64,000 nt of DNA from the NCBI GenBank assembly GCA_032629725.1, contig JAFEVB010000036.1, positions 248,001 through 312,000 on the forward strand, written 5' to 3'. Both the position numbers and the translations under genes were made by a program. Under the pieces are notes generated by a model, which saw nothing but the letters and a program-made list of their open reading frames with translations, made no database searches and was not told the DNA's origin. This stretch comes from Gremmenia infestans. Taxonomy: Eukaryota; Ascomycota; Leotiomycetes; Helotiales; Hamatocanthoscyphaceae. This document shows, piece by piece, positions 21,331 to 33,237 of the stretch. The first letter of the stretch is position 1. Each line of letters opens with the position of its first letter.

Positions 21331-24300
21331 TCAATCAAGGGTAACGACTTGGCGCCTGGGTGGCCCATGGGTCGCGTGCCCATGATTTGTTAGAGCCGGA
21401 CTATGAGCAGCGTAACGTTCGTCGTAAAGCGGCTGATTACGCTCATAAAATACAGGCCGGTGTTTGTCTTCTCTATATCTTGATTACGTAAATATGCGTC
21501 AGCAAACCTGGGATATGAACTGATAATGAGTAAACTTACATAGATCTCTCGTATCGTACCGGAGACCTTGCTCTAGCTGGAGGAACTGATGAGAAAGATC
21601 CATTATCATGGTCACGGGAAATATTGTCTTGAGCAAATTCCTGACGCTCCATACGAGGTCTATCACAGACGGCAAACCCATCTCTACCTGACACCTGGCC
21701 ATCAAGCCGAGATTGGGAGAGTTCGTGAGAAAGAACTTGCTCTGAAACAACAGGACGATGGCCTATATCATAGGAACGAGAAACCGTGCTAGAAACAGGA
21801 AAGTTGGAAGACTGGCCCATTTGGATGCCATTTACATGGTGACCAGGCTCGTCATGTCGAGGACCACGATCAAACTCATGTGTTCTCATATCATGAATCT
21901 CTCTCCCGTTCTCACTTGCATTGGCCTGTCGACGATAAAAGGGCTCACCAGCGGTTTCACGAAGTGGCATTGGAGAACCCATCTGACGTGAGATACGAGT
22001 TCCTTCTCGGTAGCCAGTATCAACTGTATCTCTCCTGAAATACTCATGGGGCCTTGCAAGGCTGCCTATGTCGGGCGCATCGTATACAGGAATCCGTTCG
22101 GCAGAATGATTTGAAGAACGAACACCCCCCAACAAACCTTGACTAGATTCAGACTGCATAGCCGAACGTCGAACAGGAAAGTCTCTTGACTGAACAGATG
22201 ATGGTTGCATAAAATGAGAATGAGACGGCGGCGATGTAGCATGAACAGTATAATCACGAGATGGAAGAGGTCTGAATTGGCCGGAATCATCTTCGCGCAT
22301 CATGCGTCGACGTTTAACAGGGGGACTATCATCATCAATGACGATTACTTGCCGCCGTGGTGGTGATAGTCTCTGATCATTCACCGCCATTCGAGGATGT
22401 GATTCCTGAGGGGGGTTGAAGCGTTCATGAATATCGCGCCGCTCAATTACATGACGTGGCTGATTCATAGGATCGCCAGAGGGCATTTCAATTGAAGGCA
22501 CAAGCATGTCCTGAAGGCCATGCCTCTGTGGAGCTCTCACAACTTGTGATGGTCTCTGCTCGCTTACAGGTTGAAAATTGTTGCCATGATAGGGCAGCTT
22601 CTCAGGGTACATGCGCTGTTCAGCATGTAGTGTTGATATTACCTGGTTTCCGGGCATCGAGATTCCTGGGGCCGGTCTATGCATTGAGTGATGGGAAATC
22701 TATTGGTATTAGCACTGCGGATCGACCCTACGACGACCCCACGGTTGTAGGGGAAATATTTATTTGCACTTACTGGACGCGCCATTGAGCCACCCCCTAG
22801 TCGTTCGCGACTGAATTGGCCCTCCTCTGAGCTTCTATAAAGAGAATATGTTCGGTTTTGGGGATATTGGGCTACACTATGAGTTGATGACGTTACCGTA
22901 GCTTGGGGTCGTCCGTTGGTTGAGTTACTAGATGGTGTGATACCGTGGTGTACAGGAGCTTGCCTCCCTTGGGCCTCAGTCCATGCGTCCCGGTAACGTT
23001 GATTCCCTCTTCGTCTTCCTTCGTTATTGTTCTGGTCTGTTTTTGACCTAGTACGCGAAGCGATTGCGTCTTCTGGTCTTGGTGTGCTTCCAGTCGACCA
23101 TTGACGAACTATGCTCTGAGGTCTGTGGACATCTGGGTGAGCTACCTGCGGCCGTTGAATAGGTGGTTTTGGTGGAGAAATGACTTCTGGTGAGCTTTCA
23201 GAAGTCACTTCGCCTTCCTTGTCCGAGGTGTCTTCATCAGAAGTGATTCCATCATCATCATCGGTCTCATCCTCGTTCTCGGAATCGGTAATTACAACGA
23301 CTTCACGTAGGATTTCATCTAGTTGATCCCTACCAGTCTCCTCGTCGCCGCGCCATTTGACAAGGATATCTAAACATACTGGTTCGACTACCTTACGAGC
23401 ATTCATCCACTGCGTCTCTTTTAGGAGCTGGTCATATCTTGTATGGGTGTGTCTAATATGGGCAAGAACGGCAAGTTGAATTCGGCGAGATAGTGGAATT
23501 CCCGGCTGCAAACCTACAGTCTTCTCCCCATGGAACAATACTCCCTAGATCTATCAGTATCAAGCGCACGGTGGCATTCCATTCACTTACCTTTTGGAAA
23601 GCATGTTCTAAGATTATAGTTCGGTCGGTATTTGGTATCCTAGGGAATAAATCTCGTATTGCCGCATTGGCCTGCTTGTTTATTTCTTCCTGAGATTCCG
23701 GAATAGGTTCTACTTGCCCTGGAGTGAACGAGCCGAGAATTGTATCGCCAACGATGGCGCGAGCATCATCAAGTATTGCTTCTCGAAAGTGGTATCCAGT
23801 CCGGTAGGTATGTTCAGAGACTTTCGAAACTCCTTCCTTTGAGGACTGTGGTAAAATGTCAGCTAGATCAGTACTTCTTGGAGGCCGATCAGCTTACCGA
23901 AACTATAAACATCATTGCATCTCTATTTCGAGAAAGATCTTTGCACATATTCGTTAGGTCTGGGTCACCGACGGGGACGAATGCGAAACCGGGAGGTGGG
24001 TTGATGTCTTTCGTAACCTGGAGATGGCAGGTCAGTAGGCACCTCTGAAATGGCCGGAAGATTTACCTGAAACTCCAACTTCTTCTTCTTCTCCTTATTC
24101 TCTGCAAATTCGAAATAAGATTTATACTTCGACTTGACCTTGGGTACATTCAGCTTGCCAACAAGGTGGGCAGGAGCTGGCTCCGCCCACTGACCAGGTG
24201 TGATCTTCGCCTTGTCTCGTCTTCGTTGCTCGAGCTTACGAAGACGTCTATCTTCCTTGATGCCGCCAGCGCGGACATTTTTGACATTTTTGCCAGACTT

Positions 24301-24360
24301 TGCTGCCACCCGCAGTACTGCCTTACTTATGACTTTTCCCTTCTTTTTCGTCCTCGTCAT
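21331..24360 (-). CDS. DUF2293-domain protein with long disordered tail
   Basis: Six exons (24360-24067, 24017-23898, 23845-23591, 23544-22774, 22699-21540, 21472-21331) join in frame to 913 residues. The N-terminus is very basic (MTRTKKKGKVISKAVLRVAA), a likely nuclear signal. About residues 95-230 form the fungal DUF2293 region, with PPPGFAFVPVGDPDLTNMCK, then HTYRTGYHFREAILDDARAIV and DLFPRIPNTDRTIILEHAFQ. After that come an acidic Asp/Glu run and a tail of some 550 residues rich in Arg, Ser, Pro, Gln and His, predicted disordered. The last intron was placed at 21539-21473 because this keeps the tail composition (FYERNQPLYDERYAAHSP). Another acceptor 35 bp earlier gives a different short tail. 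Function is unknown. Confidence 0.85.
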
Positions 24361-25019
24361 CGTAGCGGAACTCAACCTACCTTTATCGAACACCTGCTTG
24401 CGTTAATGCGAGACAACCACGATATGAAACAGTCCTACAGCTACAACAGCAGAGACTGTGATGTAAATGAGTTGTGTCCTGATTCAGGATAGTATCGCAA
24501 TGCAAGTAAATGATGAGGAAAGTCGTTGGGCGACGTACGAAGTAGAGAGAGAGTAGCGTCCGCCGCCCAGTCCACCAGTCGTCAAAATTACGTTCATTAG
24601 CGCGGTTTACCCGAGCCCGAGCTGAGGCTGTACGTGCCCGGATCTGTCTGTCTGTCTCCCTCCTCCACTTTTGTTATAAAGCATTCGGCATATGAGAGAT
24701 GTAAAGATAGGCTTCAGATGAAATAAATGAAAAGGGTTTCCCTTATCCTGCAGCTAATCTTTGAAAATAAAAAAAGACCAGTCATTGTAGTATTGCTGGT
24801 TACGCTGATGCGCGTCTACCCAACATAAGTTCTTGACACCTCACGAAGTCATCCATTCTTGGATATTGTTACTAACACTAAAGATGTGATTTCATTTGTA
24901 TCAAGTCTCGTAGAATGCCACCAAGTTCTACGTACATGTGGCCCATCCAAGCCGTTCATTTGAAGTATTTACCGGAACCTGCCCATAAACTCCAAACTGA
25001 TGCAACCCATGATTTCCCT
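24361..25019. other. Intergenic region upstream of the DUF2293 gene
   Basis: This 659-bp spacer lies between two minus-strand genes. I see a CTGT-rich run near 24645 and no supported coding sequence. Confidence 0.5.
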
Positions 25020-26228
25020 TTAATCCAGGGCATTAATCTGTTTCTTGATAAACTCGAAAACGGAAAAGAAGATCGAGTTTACAACGCAGCTTCGACCCAT
25101 TGAAACCCCTAGCCCACGGTACAACTTCCTGTTGAGAAATTCTATCCTGGGGGCCTTGTTGACTTGTTCACCCTTGGCGACTGTCAAGCAATTACGTTGG
25201 TAGATGCTTTTGGCAGAATCTATAGGGTAAATCAAGGCCCAGCTTGCAACGCCACACAAACCACCCGCAAACAGTACTGACAATGGATTGGTTGGTGAAG
25301 AATCTCCAGTATACGTCGTTATTAGTTGTTTGCTACTCTCGTACGTCATAAAGTATATTGAGGTACCCAGCGTATCTCTCACTACAATATCTTTAGTGAG
25401 GGTTTTGGGAGCAATGTATGGATTGCTTACGCAAATGGAGGTTGAAGCCAGAATACAACCCTGCAATTCCCCGATGCTTGATAATGTTCTTGGCAGTCTG
25501 AAAAGTACCCTTATTTTGGTAACTTGACGCAACAGCTCTGGCAGCTCTACCCTTGCTACTTGAGATACCTGTAGCATCCGAGACACTCGAATGCTTATGG
25601 GCCATAAGAACAGAAACCTGAGCGGAGACCTTGGTCAATTCGAATGGACCTAATAATGTTAGCCAGATTGGAGAAGGGTAGGCGTTCGACCTACATGCAA
25701 CCAGTGTAATGAAAGAGCCCGCCGTGGCTCCCGCAGCTCCAAAGCATGCGATAGTAGACAAGTTAGGATAGGTGCCAGGAGTGTTGACGTGAATCAGCGG
25801 ATCGAGACCAAAGTTCCTCTTGAACCACGCAGCATATGTATATTTCGATTTCTGATATACGGAGAAAGATATAGTTCGAACCAAAGTTACGCTGGCCATG
25901 GGAGCTGCAACTCCTCGAAAGAACCCTCGAAACCTTTCCGTCTGATAGGTGTGACGGACGCAATCGGCGAAACTGTTGTAATTATAGGTCTGCATGCGAG
26001 TCTTTACGGAATCCAAGGGAAACTGAGTAGTCAGATTTGACATCTAGAAGCTGGGAGATATAGACTTACGGCAGCAAATGTTGAGAGAACACTGCTGGCA
26101 GATGCCGCCACCTCCGTACGATATCGCTTGAGCCATTTCTTCCGCTTCGCAGCGTTGCTTTCCTCAACCCGGTCTGCCATTGTGGGTTGTGGAGGGGGTC
26201 CGCGATATGAAGGAACGCCAACAGGCAT
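25020..26228 (-). CDS. Mitochondrial carrier family (SLC25) protein
   Basis: Exons 26228-26070, 26022-25695, 25649-25431 and 25381-25020 give 355 residues. All three carrier signatures are present: FPLDSVKTRMQ, PFELTKVSA and YPIDSAKSIYQR. The matching conserved Gly-rich segments are GFFRGVAAPMASV, GLYSGFNLHL and LYRGLGVSMGRS. Each of the three introns restores a conserved join (for example FNLHL + LRDTLGTSIYF). The N-terminus is basic; a start at the second Met (residue 17, MADRVEESN) is also possible. A Ser/Ala/Lys-rich insert of about 40 residues follows the second signature. The transported substrate cannot be assigned from the sequence. Confidence 0.9.
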
Positions 26229-27503
26229 GCTGAAAGGGCTTCGTGTCCACGACAGGTACTGCTGGGAGGAACGCAGTCCTCAAGGCCAAATTAACGGCGA
26301 GAAAACCTCCATGAAGGAAGCCTTCACGAGTCTTCGCCTATCGAGCGAGCAGGAGAGTGAGTTCACTTCGCGAGTCAGTCTGCGAAGGTGTTGGAATGTA
26401 ACGGTTGAAGGGTGTGATATAAACGGGGTCGATTGGTACACAATAGGTATGGTACGTACCTGGAAGCTGCAGTCTGGTGCAGTGGTGAAGGCTTGAGAAA
26501 GGTAAGGATTGTTGATGATTGCATTGCACATGGTAACTCACAGTACCGTAGTAACCCACGTATCTGATGCCAAGAACCGGGTAGTGTGGATGCAAACAGA
26601 CGGGCCACCGTAGCCTTGGGTATGCGGTAATGTAATACCCCTCGATTCAATATATGGTCAGATTCACCCACAATTTCTTTGCTTCAATGTATTTATCTTT
26701 GTTGTTTTCCTGATCTTGGTAAGTTTATGATAAACAGCAGTCTACATTTATTTGAGGGAAATTATGATTCACAGCAGCTTTGATGGGGTTCTTCGTGCGG
26801 GTTTCTGGTCGGAGTACTGTATTGTACCTACCCATCTATCCTCATAAGTATGGAGTGATCATTGATCAAGATGTTCCATACCACGATGACACTGATTCTG
26901 GGAGGCAGGATGGATTAAGCTTATAATTTACATGGTTGATTGAATTAGAGTAACAACGGTGCTTCTTCATCTAATTCCAAACAAAATCAAATTCTCCTCA
27001 TCCTCATCCTAACTCAGGCAGCGTTAGTTACGCTCGCTGTACCGTAATACTTTCAAGGCATATCCTACTTCTCCCTAGATAAAAATATTGTTTGAAATGA
27101 TATGGAGCGACCTGAGAAGTCCTGGGACTTAGCCTCATCTCGGGGTTTGTGCTCCGTTGACAGATGTACTTCAGAAGTACTTCAGCCAGCTGGCATGGAC
27201 GTGGCAATCAATGCCCTTCTTGTTGCTTGAAGGGCTCCCGGATCTTCCCTCCTGGGTTCGACATTGGATCCTAGGTAGACGGAATATGGGATTGGGCTTG
27301 CTTTGAATGTCACAGGCCTGAAACTCCGGATTCCACTCCGATTATCCTCCAACCCCTAGAGGCTGAGCCTCAATCCCAGGCACATCTTCGAATTTCTCTT
27401 CCTCCTCCCTCCCCTTGAAATAAACGAAAGAACAGAATGACACCGTGCAATCTTTGTACATCCCGAGGAACGCACGTGATGACATCGACGAAAGTTGAGC
27501 AGC
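26229..27503. other. Long intergenic region with no gene seen
   Basis: This 1.28-kb stretch is relatively AT-rich and lies between two minus-strand genes. It has a TACTGTA motif near 26816 and a direct repeat AGTACTTCAG near 27170. Frames on both strands are short and lack family features. Confidence 0.55.
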
Positions 27504-27968
27504 TCAACGCAAGCAGAGACCCATACTATCATTGAGCATTGCCAAGGTCATGTCATAATGAAGAAATGCTGTACGTTGAATGTTTGCGGCATTGAGAGTG
27601 CTAGGCTGCTCATAGAATTTGTCAGGGCGTCTACTATTGCGTTGCACACGAGCACTGTACATTGTTAACTCGAAACTTTGCCTCGATACAGGGTATACAT
27701 ACTTGGCGGTGAAATAGCCTCGTGTGAGCAGTAGATTCTTGAGTATTTTGTGCTCCAAGCCTGTTTCTTTAGCTGCTCCATCTAGAAATTCAAGCGTTCT
27801 TTGTATCTTTGCGTTGTCAAAATTTGCAGGTTTTCCATTACGATAGGCTTCTCTCAGTTGATCCCTAGCAACGTATCTGGCGGGTTTAGAAAATTGAACT
27901 CCTCGCAATAGGGCCCGATACATATGCCGATATGAATGTATCAGCTCAAGATGCGTGGCATTCGACAT
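27504..27968 (-). CDS. LYR-motif protein, probably mitochondrial (DUF1763-like)
   Basis: Exons 27968-27703 and 27654-27504 give 138 residues. The start is ATG 27968 (MSNATHLELIHSYRHMYRA); the frame continues upstream only through non-ATG codons. The N-terminal helix contains an LYR-like tripeptide (MYRALLRG) and a conserved Phe is present further on, as in LYR proteins that act as assembly factors for respiratory or mitoribosomal complexes with acyl-carrier protein. VARDQLREAYRNG and NNKIQRTLEFL-type helices follow. The 48-bp intron uses GTATGT...TACAG and joins GYFTA to NARVQRNSRR. Its exact assembly target is unknown. Confidence 0.8.
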   Translation of the reverse strand: MSNATHLELIHSYRHMYRALLRGVQFSKPARYVARDQLREAYRNGKPANFDNAKIQRTLEFLDGAAKETGLEHKILKNLLLTRGYFTAKYVYPVSRQSFELTMYSARVQRNSRRPDKFYEQPSTLNAANIQRTAFLHYDMTLAMLNDSMGLCLR

Positions 27969-28191
27969 TGGGGTTTGTGTATGGTAGGCGTTGGCGTTGA
28001 TGTATTCGCAGGAGGACGTTCGGGAACTCAAGTCTCCAGCTGTCAAAGACCGGCCGGCGCACGGTTCAAGTCTCCTTTCGTCATCTTGAATTGACTCCAA
28101 CTATAGAGTCGAACCACCAAGCAGCTCTGTAGACTCCCCACGAAACATTTATCACTACGAATGCTCTCCAAATGAGATCTTTGTATACCAA

Positions 28192-30376
28192 ATGACATCT
28201 CTCGTGTCAGATTTCCTTATAAACCCCGTTCTACGCCAAGCCCGCCGCTTCTCCCGTTCCACCCCATCTGGAGACCACACCGATCCTGTAACGAACCAGC
28301 GAACACCCTTGGAAATTCGCCATGAGGTTGCCGTTGAGGATATAGCAGGACGTCTGGAGGAGCTGCGCGGGCCAGGCATTGAGAGGGATGGGGTCGCTGA
28401 AAGTCTTTCGGGAGCAATTCTAACCTCGTCTCCTATCGAAGAAGACGGAGGACTCGATGCAGAACTACAAGCACAGGAGGCAAACAGAGCAAATGGTCCC
28501 CCTTCATTTGAATCTGCGTACATAGCACCTTTGCTTATGAGCTCTATACGATTGGACACCGATCCAGTCGACGATGATGTCTCGAACAATCCATCATATG
28601 GAGTCCCCTCGCGATTCCGAACGGACTCCGCAACGAGTGCCACATTCAGTACGAACCACACTGTTGTTGATTCGAGCATGAGTCCCGCGGAAGGACCTTC
28701 AAGACGCTCAACACAAGAGCTTAGGCAAGGCTCTAGTCACCAGAGAAACAGCTCACTCCCAGCAGACGATGGGATGGGTGCTCTGCGACAGCAAATTATC
28801 AGCATACAAGCAATGGATGTTCCGAATGAGGAGAAAGCCCGTCATATGCACAAACTTCTTACTCGAGGCTATAGTAGAGCTCAAGAATTCCACGTAAAAC
28901 TCCAACCTCAAGCAACCGCACCAGAGGAGATGATCAGCCAAGAGCGACCTGCTACGCCTGGATCACTGAGCTCCTTCATATGGCAAATGAATGGTGCCCC
29001 AGAATCTGGTCTTGCAAACCATCAACACACATTTCACCTCTCGCCAGAGGATCTGAGGCCGACTTTTTATGAACCATTATTCATTCCAGAGTTTGACGCA
29101 GATGGAGAAAGTCAAATTGAAGATGGTATTCCAGTACTAGGCTGCCCACATTACAAAAGGAACGTAAAGTTACAATGCTCAACCTGTGATCGATGGTATA
29201 CCTGTCGGCTGTGCCACGATAAAGTCGAAGACCATATTTTAATACGGAAGGCCACGAAAAATATGCTTTGCATGTTATGTGGTTGTGCTCAAGGGGCCGG
29301 TGAGTTCTGCGTCGAGTGTGGCGAGAGGACTGCGTGGTACTACTGTGGTGTCTGCAAGCTGTGGGACAATGATTCGAGTAAGAGCATTTATCACTGCAAT
29401 GATTGTGGCATCTGCAGAAAGGGTCGCGGCCTTGGCAAAGACTTCTTCCATTGCAAGGTTTGTTTCCTTTTAGTGATCTGTATCGTTTACTAATTATTCC
29501 TAGACTTGTGGCGTCTGCATGTCCATGTCTGTGGAACATTCTCACAAGTGCATCGAACGCGTCTCAGATTGTGATTGTCCAATCTGTGGAGAGTACATGT
29601 TTACGTCGCCCTCTCCGGTGGTATTCATGCTCTGCGGACATAGCATTCACAAAGCATGTTATGATGAGCATATGAAGTCTTCTTACAAGTGCCCGATTTG
29701 CAGCAAAAGCACAGTGAACATGGAGTCACAGTTTCGAAATCTTGACCGAGCTATTGACAGTCAGCCAATGCCTCCCCAGTTCCAGGACACAAAGGCCATG
29801 GTATCATGCAATGATTGCTATGCGAAAAGTGCCGTGAAGTATCACTGGCTTGGGCTAAAATGTGCAATATGCGATTCATACAATACGGCACAGCTTTCAA
29901 TCTTAAGCGACCCGGCCGTCGAAGTCCCCCTTATCGAAAATAGAGAATTGGAGCTTGTTTCGCCTCCTGAATTAGGAAACGGGGAAATAGCGTCATCGGG
30001 ATATCTTGGTGTTGGTCCGCCACGAACCCGAAGACATTCGTACCACGTGCAGCCGCCAATACCAATCGAGGGACCAGATCGATTCTCCCCGTATTCAGCT
30101 CTTCAGCGATTGGGTAGATCGGTGTCTCCAATTCGGGGTCTAGGGTTCTTCGGAGAGCCAGCCAGCTCTATGGCAATTGAGACAGATGATTCAGCAGAGG
30201 AAGACGAACTCGACTTCTGGGGCAGAGATGAACGACGAAGTGTGACATCAGGTGAGAATATCGATGAAGTGGAAGAAGACGCTGAGTCGGATGATGACTC
30301 GGCTATGGATGACTGCGATGATGATGGCGAGGACGGCGATGATGAAGACCAGTTTGAGATTTTTGGGCATCGGTAA
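28192..30376 (+). CDS. CHY zinc-finger/RING E3 ubiquitin ligase (PIRH2/RCHY1 type)
   Basis: Exons 28192-29457 and 29504-30376 give 712 residues; the intron is 46 bp. The first 300 residues are low-complexity Ser/Thr-rich. Near residue 316 the CHY zinc finger begins (GCPHYKRNVKLQCSTCDRWY, then CRLCHDKVEDH). A CTCHY-type finger with many CxxC pairs follows (CGVCKLW, CNDCGICRKGRG). The RING (about 445-490) reads CPICGEYMF...CGHSIHKACYDEHM...CPIC, and then a zinc ribbon (CNDCYAKSAVKYHWLGLKC). The tail is acidic with long Asp runs. This order matches RCHY1/PIRH2 ligases, which ubiquitinate regulatory proteins. The gene is divergent from the LYR gene with only 223 bp between starts. Confidence 0.93.
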
Positions 30377-30787
30377 ATATCTAGGTTGGGTCTCAAAGAA
30401 GGGGTTTGCATTTGGGTCTGGCGTTCCTGTACCATACGACATATTATGATTAGGGCATATCTGGATTCGTAATTCATATCTGGATGTACGAAAGGGAGTT
30501 TGGGAATGGGATGGGGTCCGAGAGATTGTATTATGAATCCAACATCCGCTTTATACTTCAAATTAACGCATCTTTGTGGATTGGATATTGTTCATCGTAA
30601 AGCTAGGACTTCCTTGCCCTCGGAATATAATCGTAATTCATGTCCAAGTGGTGCCACTTTGGTGCCAACGTGTGCCTCTGCCCTACTCGAAAGACGCCTC
30701 CAACGCCTGTCCCATGAAGCATGAAATCCCATTTAATGCCAGTCAATGGGGTATGGATTCGTCTTGCTCAAAAATCTTGAATACTCT
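30377..30787. other. Convergent spacer before MZT1
   Basis: This 411-bp stretch holds the 3' ends of the CHY-RING gene and MZT1. Nothing else is seen. Confidence 0.5.
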
Positions 30788-31153
30788 TCATCGCTGAGAG
30801 CCTCCCTGTAACGCTTGCCCTCTGACTTCCTCCCCCTCCTTCCTCAACTCCTTGACCACGGACTACACGTATCAGCTTTCCGAGAGAGAGAATCAAATAG
30901 CTTTCAATTTAAGACCTACTGCCAGGGCTTCTGGATTGACACCATTCTCAATCAATGATATGCAAATCGACAACGTCTGTCGGTCGAGATCCGCGTTCTA
31001 CAGTCGCTATCAGTTGGCCGTAATTATTGCATGCATGCTGCTTGATAGGAAACATACCAGTAGAGTGGAGATTTCGTGGAATACATCAATGACTTGGCGA
31101 GCTTGCGCAGTTTTGGTTTCTTTGTCTTGCTTGGAGTCGGCTTCTGGAGGCAT
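30788..31153 (-). CDS. mzt1: MOZART1, gamma-tubulin complex recruitment protein
   Basis: Mzt1 binds the N-terminus of gamma-tubulin complex proteins and targets the complex to spindle pole bodies. Three small exons (31153-31058, 30997-30920, 30862-30788) give only 82 residues. Helices read ARQVIDVFHEISTLL, then NADLDRQTLSICISLIENG and VNPEALASVVKELRKEG. All three are diagnostic, and the last two are assembled only by splicing. Introns are 60 and 57 bp (GTATGT...TGTAG, GTAGGT...TGTAG). The ATG at 31153 fits family length. The frame stays open upstream to an ATG at 31303, which would add 50 unconserved residues. No single open frame shows this gene. Confidence 0.93.
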
Positions 31154-31430
31154 GATGGGAGGTTGTGGATTGATTTGGTCAAGTCGAGGCCATGAGGCTG
31201 AGGAAAGGGCGCCGAGAAAAAGAACGCGACTCGCGTTTGCTCCAGATTTGGCTGCCCCGCCTTCACCCCACCCCAGGCCCGCGCTCACGCTCACGCCCTC
31301 CATGTCAATGTTCCTAAGTACTGTTATTCTATGATTTAAATAGGAGGAGGTGGTACGGCATTGTATAAAACGGAATCAACATTTTACAAGACACTTCTGA
31401 TCTCGAATTTAAACTACAATCAAAGCTATC

Positions 31431-31904
31431 ATGTCCGAACCAGCCTTCACCGGAGGCTGCCAATGCGGCCAGGTCACCTACTCCAGCACACACCTCCCAT
31501 CACACTTCACAAGCTGCCACTGCTCAACCTGCCGTAAAGTCTCAGGCGCACCATTCCTCACCTTTGGAGAAGTGCCCGTCAACTCTGTGAAATTCATACC
31601 CGCTCTCTCGTCTCTCAAGAAAACCGCATATTCAGACTTCGCGGACAGAACTCATTGCCCAGAATGCGGCTCTCCGATTTCCATGCAGTACAAGTGGGAG
31701 CCTGAGCTGATACATCTCACTGCTGGCACGATTAATGGGCAGAGTGTGAAGGGTAATATGCCAAAGATAGAACAGCATATATTTGTGCAAGAGAAGGCAG
31801 GGTGGTATGATTTGCCGGATGATGGGCTCCCGAAGCGCGAGACGTTTGGATCTGGCTTCCAGAAGAAATTGGCAGCGTGGAAAAAGGAATTTGCTAAGTT
31901 GTAG
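31431..31904 (+). CDS. GFA/CENP-V-domain zinc protein
   Basis: A single exon of 157 residues encodes one GFA (glutathione-dependent formaldehyde-activating enzyme-like) domain. Zinc ligands are visible as GGCQCGQV, CHCSTCRKVSGAP and HCPECGSP. The domain fills the protein, with a Lys-rich C-terminus. In fungi these small proteins are numerous and mostly without known activity; the old name does not prove formaldehyde chemistry. It is divergent from MZT1 with 277 bp between starts. Confidence 0.93.
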   Translation: MSEPAFTGGCQCGQVTYSSTHLPSHFTSCHCSTCRKVSGAPFLTFGEVPVNSVKFIPALSSLKKTAYSDFADRTHCPECGSPISMQYKWEPELIHLTAGTINGQSVKGNMPKIEQHIFVQEKAGWYDLPDDGLPKRETFGSGFQKKLAAWKKEFAKL

Positions 31905-32072
31905 TGAGGACTTATCTTGGATCTGGGTTTCGACAGAATCATTAAAGAGGCTCTTTCTGGTCTTGCCTCGCGGAACAGAACGCGTACCAATAACCCATAT
32001 TCGGCTTTCCTTTTCTCGTAGTCAAACTTCATGACTTTATGAACTCCGCTTTGACACCTTCAAACCCAGCGA

Positions 32073-32899
32073 TTATGCCTTCATAGCTTCCACAAAAAGC
32101 TCCCTCATTCCTTTACACAGAAGACGCAAGTCCCTAATCTCATTCAATTGATCCACTATTCTGTCAACCTTTTCCTGCTCAAGCTTTGGTTTGCAGCTAG
32201 CAATTTCGTATTCCCTTTTCGAAGTATCCAGCTCGAAGAACGCCTCTCTCTTCCAGTCGCGGTCATCGATATGTGAGTAAGAGAACTTCAATCTATCGTT
32301 CTGTCCAGCTCCTTCAATTTCCATGCACAAGGTCGAGGTCCAAAAGTCCAATTCCGGGATATTGAAGCGTGACTGGGCGTCTAGATGTTTCGCATAAGCT
32401 CGCTGCGCTGCCAACTTCGCATCAATTTGTTTCTGTGTCTCGGCGATTTGTTGTTTGAGAGTGTCCTTGCTAGCTAGGTGGGCATCTCGTTGTACGCTGA
32501 GTGAAGCAATAGCAGCTTGCATCTCATTCGTCTCGGCGGCTTCCTTGGCCAGTGTTTGCTGATGAGAGTTGCTTTTCGAGGTCATAATTTCGATATCCTT
32601 CTTTTTCATGCGCTGATCCTCTGCGACACTGTTAGTCAAATCCCAAATATCAACAATGCGCGTATACCTTGAAGCTCAGCAACATTCATGCGAAACTGGT
32701 TCCTTTCCTCCAACACACGCTTCCGGCCTTGCTCTATGAAAGTATCGAATCTCATTGTAAACTTCGCCATTCTGTCGCGCAGCTCGTCGAAGCCGAAATT
32801 GATGCTAGGGAGCGAGTCGGCCATTGAAGGTGCGTCAGCACTGGAAAGTGGAGGGCGCATGGCGCTCGTTGAAAGAGAGGGCTCGAATATTGTCGACAT
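32073..32899 (-). CDS. spc25: Kinetochore protein Spc25 (Ndc80 complex)
   Basis: Spc25 pairs with Spc24 to anchor the Ndc80 complex to the inner kinetochore. Exons 32899-32668 and 32620-32073 give 259 residues. The N-terminal half is coiled coil (from FDELRDRMAKFTMRFDTFIE through KDTLKQQIAETQKQ). The C-terminal globular RWD-like domain has LDFWTSTLCMEIEGAG, LKFSYSHIDDRDW and EAFFELDTSKREYEIASCKP. The splice was set to acceptor GTCGCAG at 32621, giving NVAELQEDQRMKKKDIEI. An acceptor seven bases earlier breaks the frame. The start ATG at 32899 gives MSTIFEPSLSTSAMRPPL. The gene is divergent from RRN6. Confidence 0.93.
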
Positions 32900-33237
32900 T
32901 TTGCTTCTGTGAAATTGCTTGCAGGAAAGGATTTTTTGCAGTCGTAGACTTTGAACACGACAATCGAAGTTCCAATGAAGCGCGCGTATTGCTCCGTTCC
33001 CAAAATGTAACTTTAAAAACAGAGGTTGCCATGGATACAGTAGATGACTAAGCCAAGGAAACGTGAGACCCTCATCAGAAAAATTTGGGCCAGAAAGTTT
33101 CGTTTTCATGGGAACATAATAAGAATGAATAGTACCAACATTCAATATATTCATCTTTCTTGCTCTTGGTTCTTAATTAAATATCAGTAATATGACTTGG
33201 ATAGCTCATCATCAAGCACAACCTCGACCAAAGCCAA
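32900..33237. other. Divergent promoter between SPC25 and RRN6
   Basis: This 338-bp spacer is AT-rich near RRN6. No repeat or extra gene is seen. Confidence 0.5.

Noticed and set aside
27245..27265. tRNA B-box-like word (GGTTCGAC)
   Set aside because: No matching A box or clover-leaf arms were found around it. The same holds for similar words near 19826, 55194 and 63265.
28155..28679. 174-codon frame antisense to the CHY-RING gene
   Set aside because: It lies opposite the Ser-rich N-terminus of a supported gene and has no recognisable features.
31154..31303. Upstream in-frame start for MZT1 (ATG 31303)
   Set aside because: It would add 50 Gly/Ala-rich residues to a family that is normally 65-90 residues long. 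ATG 31153 fits.
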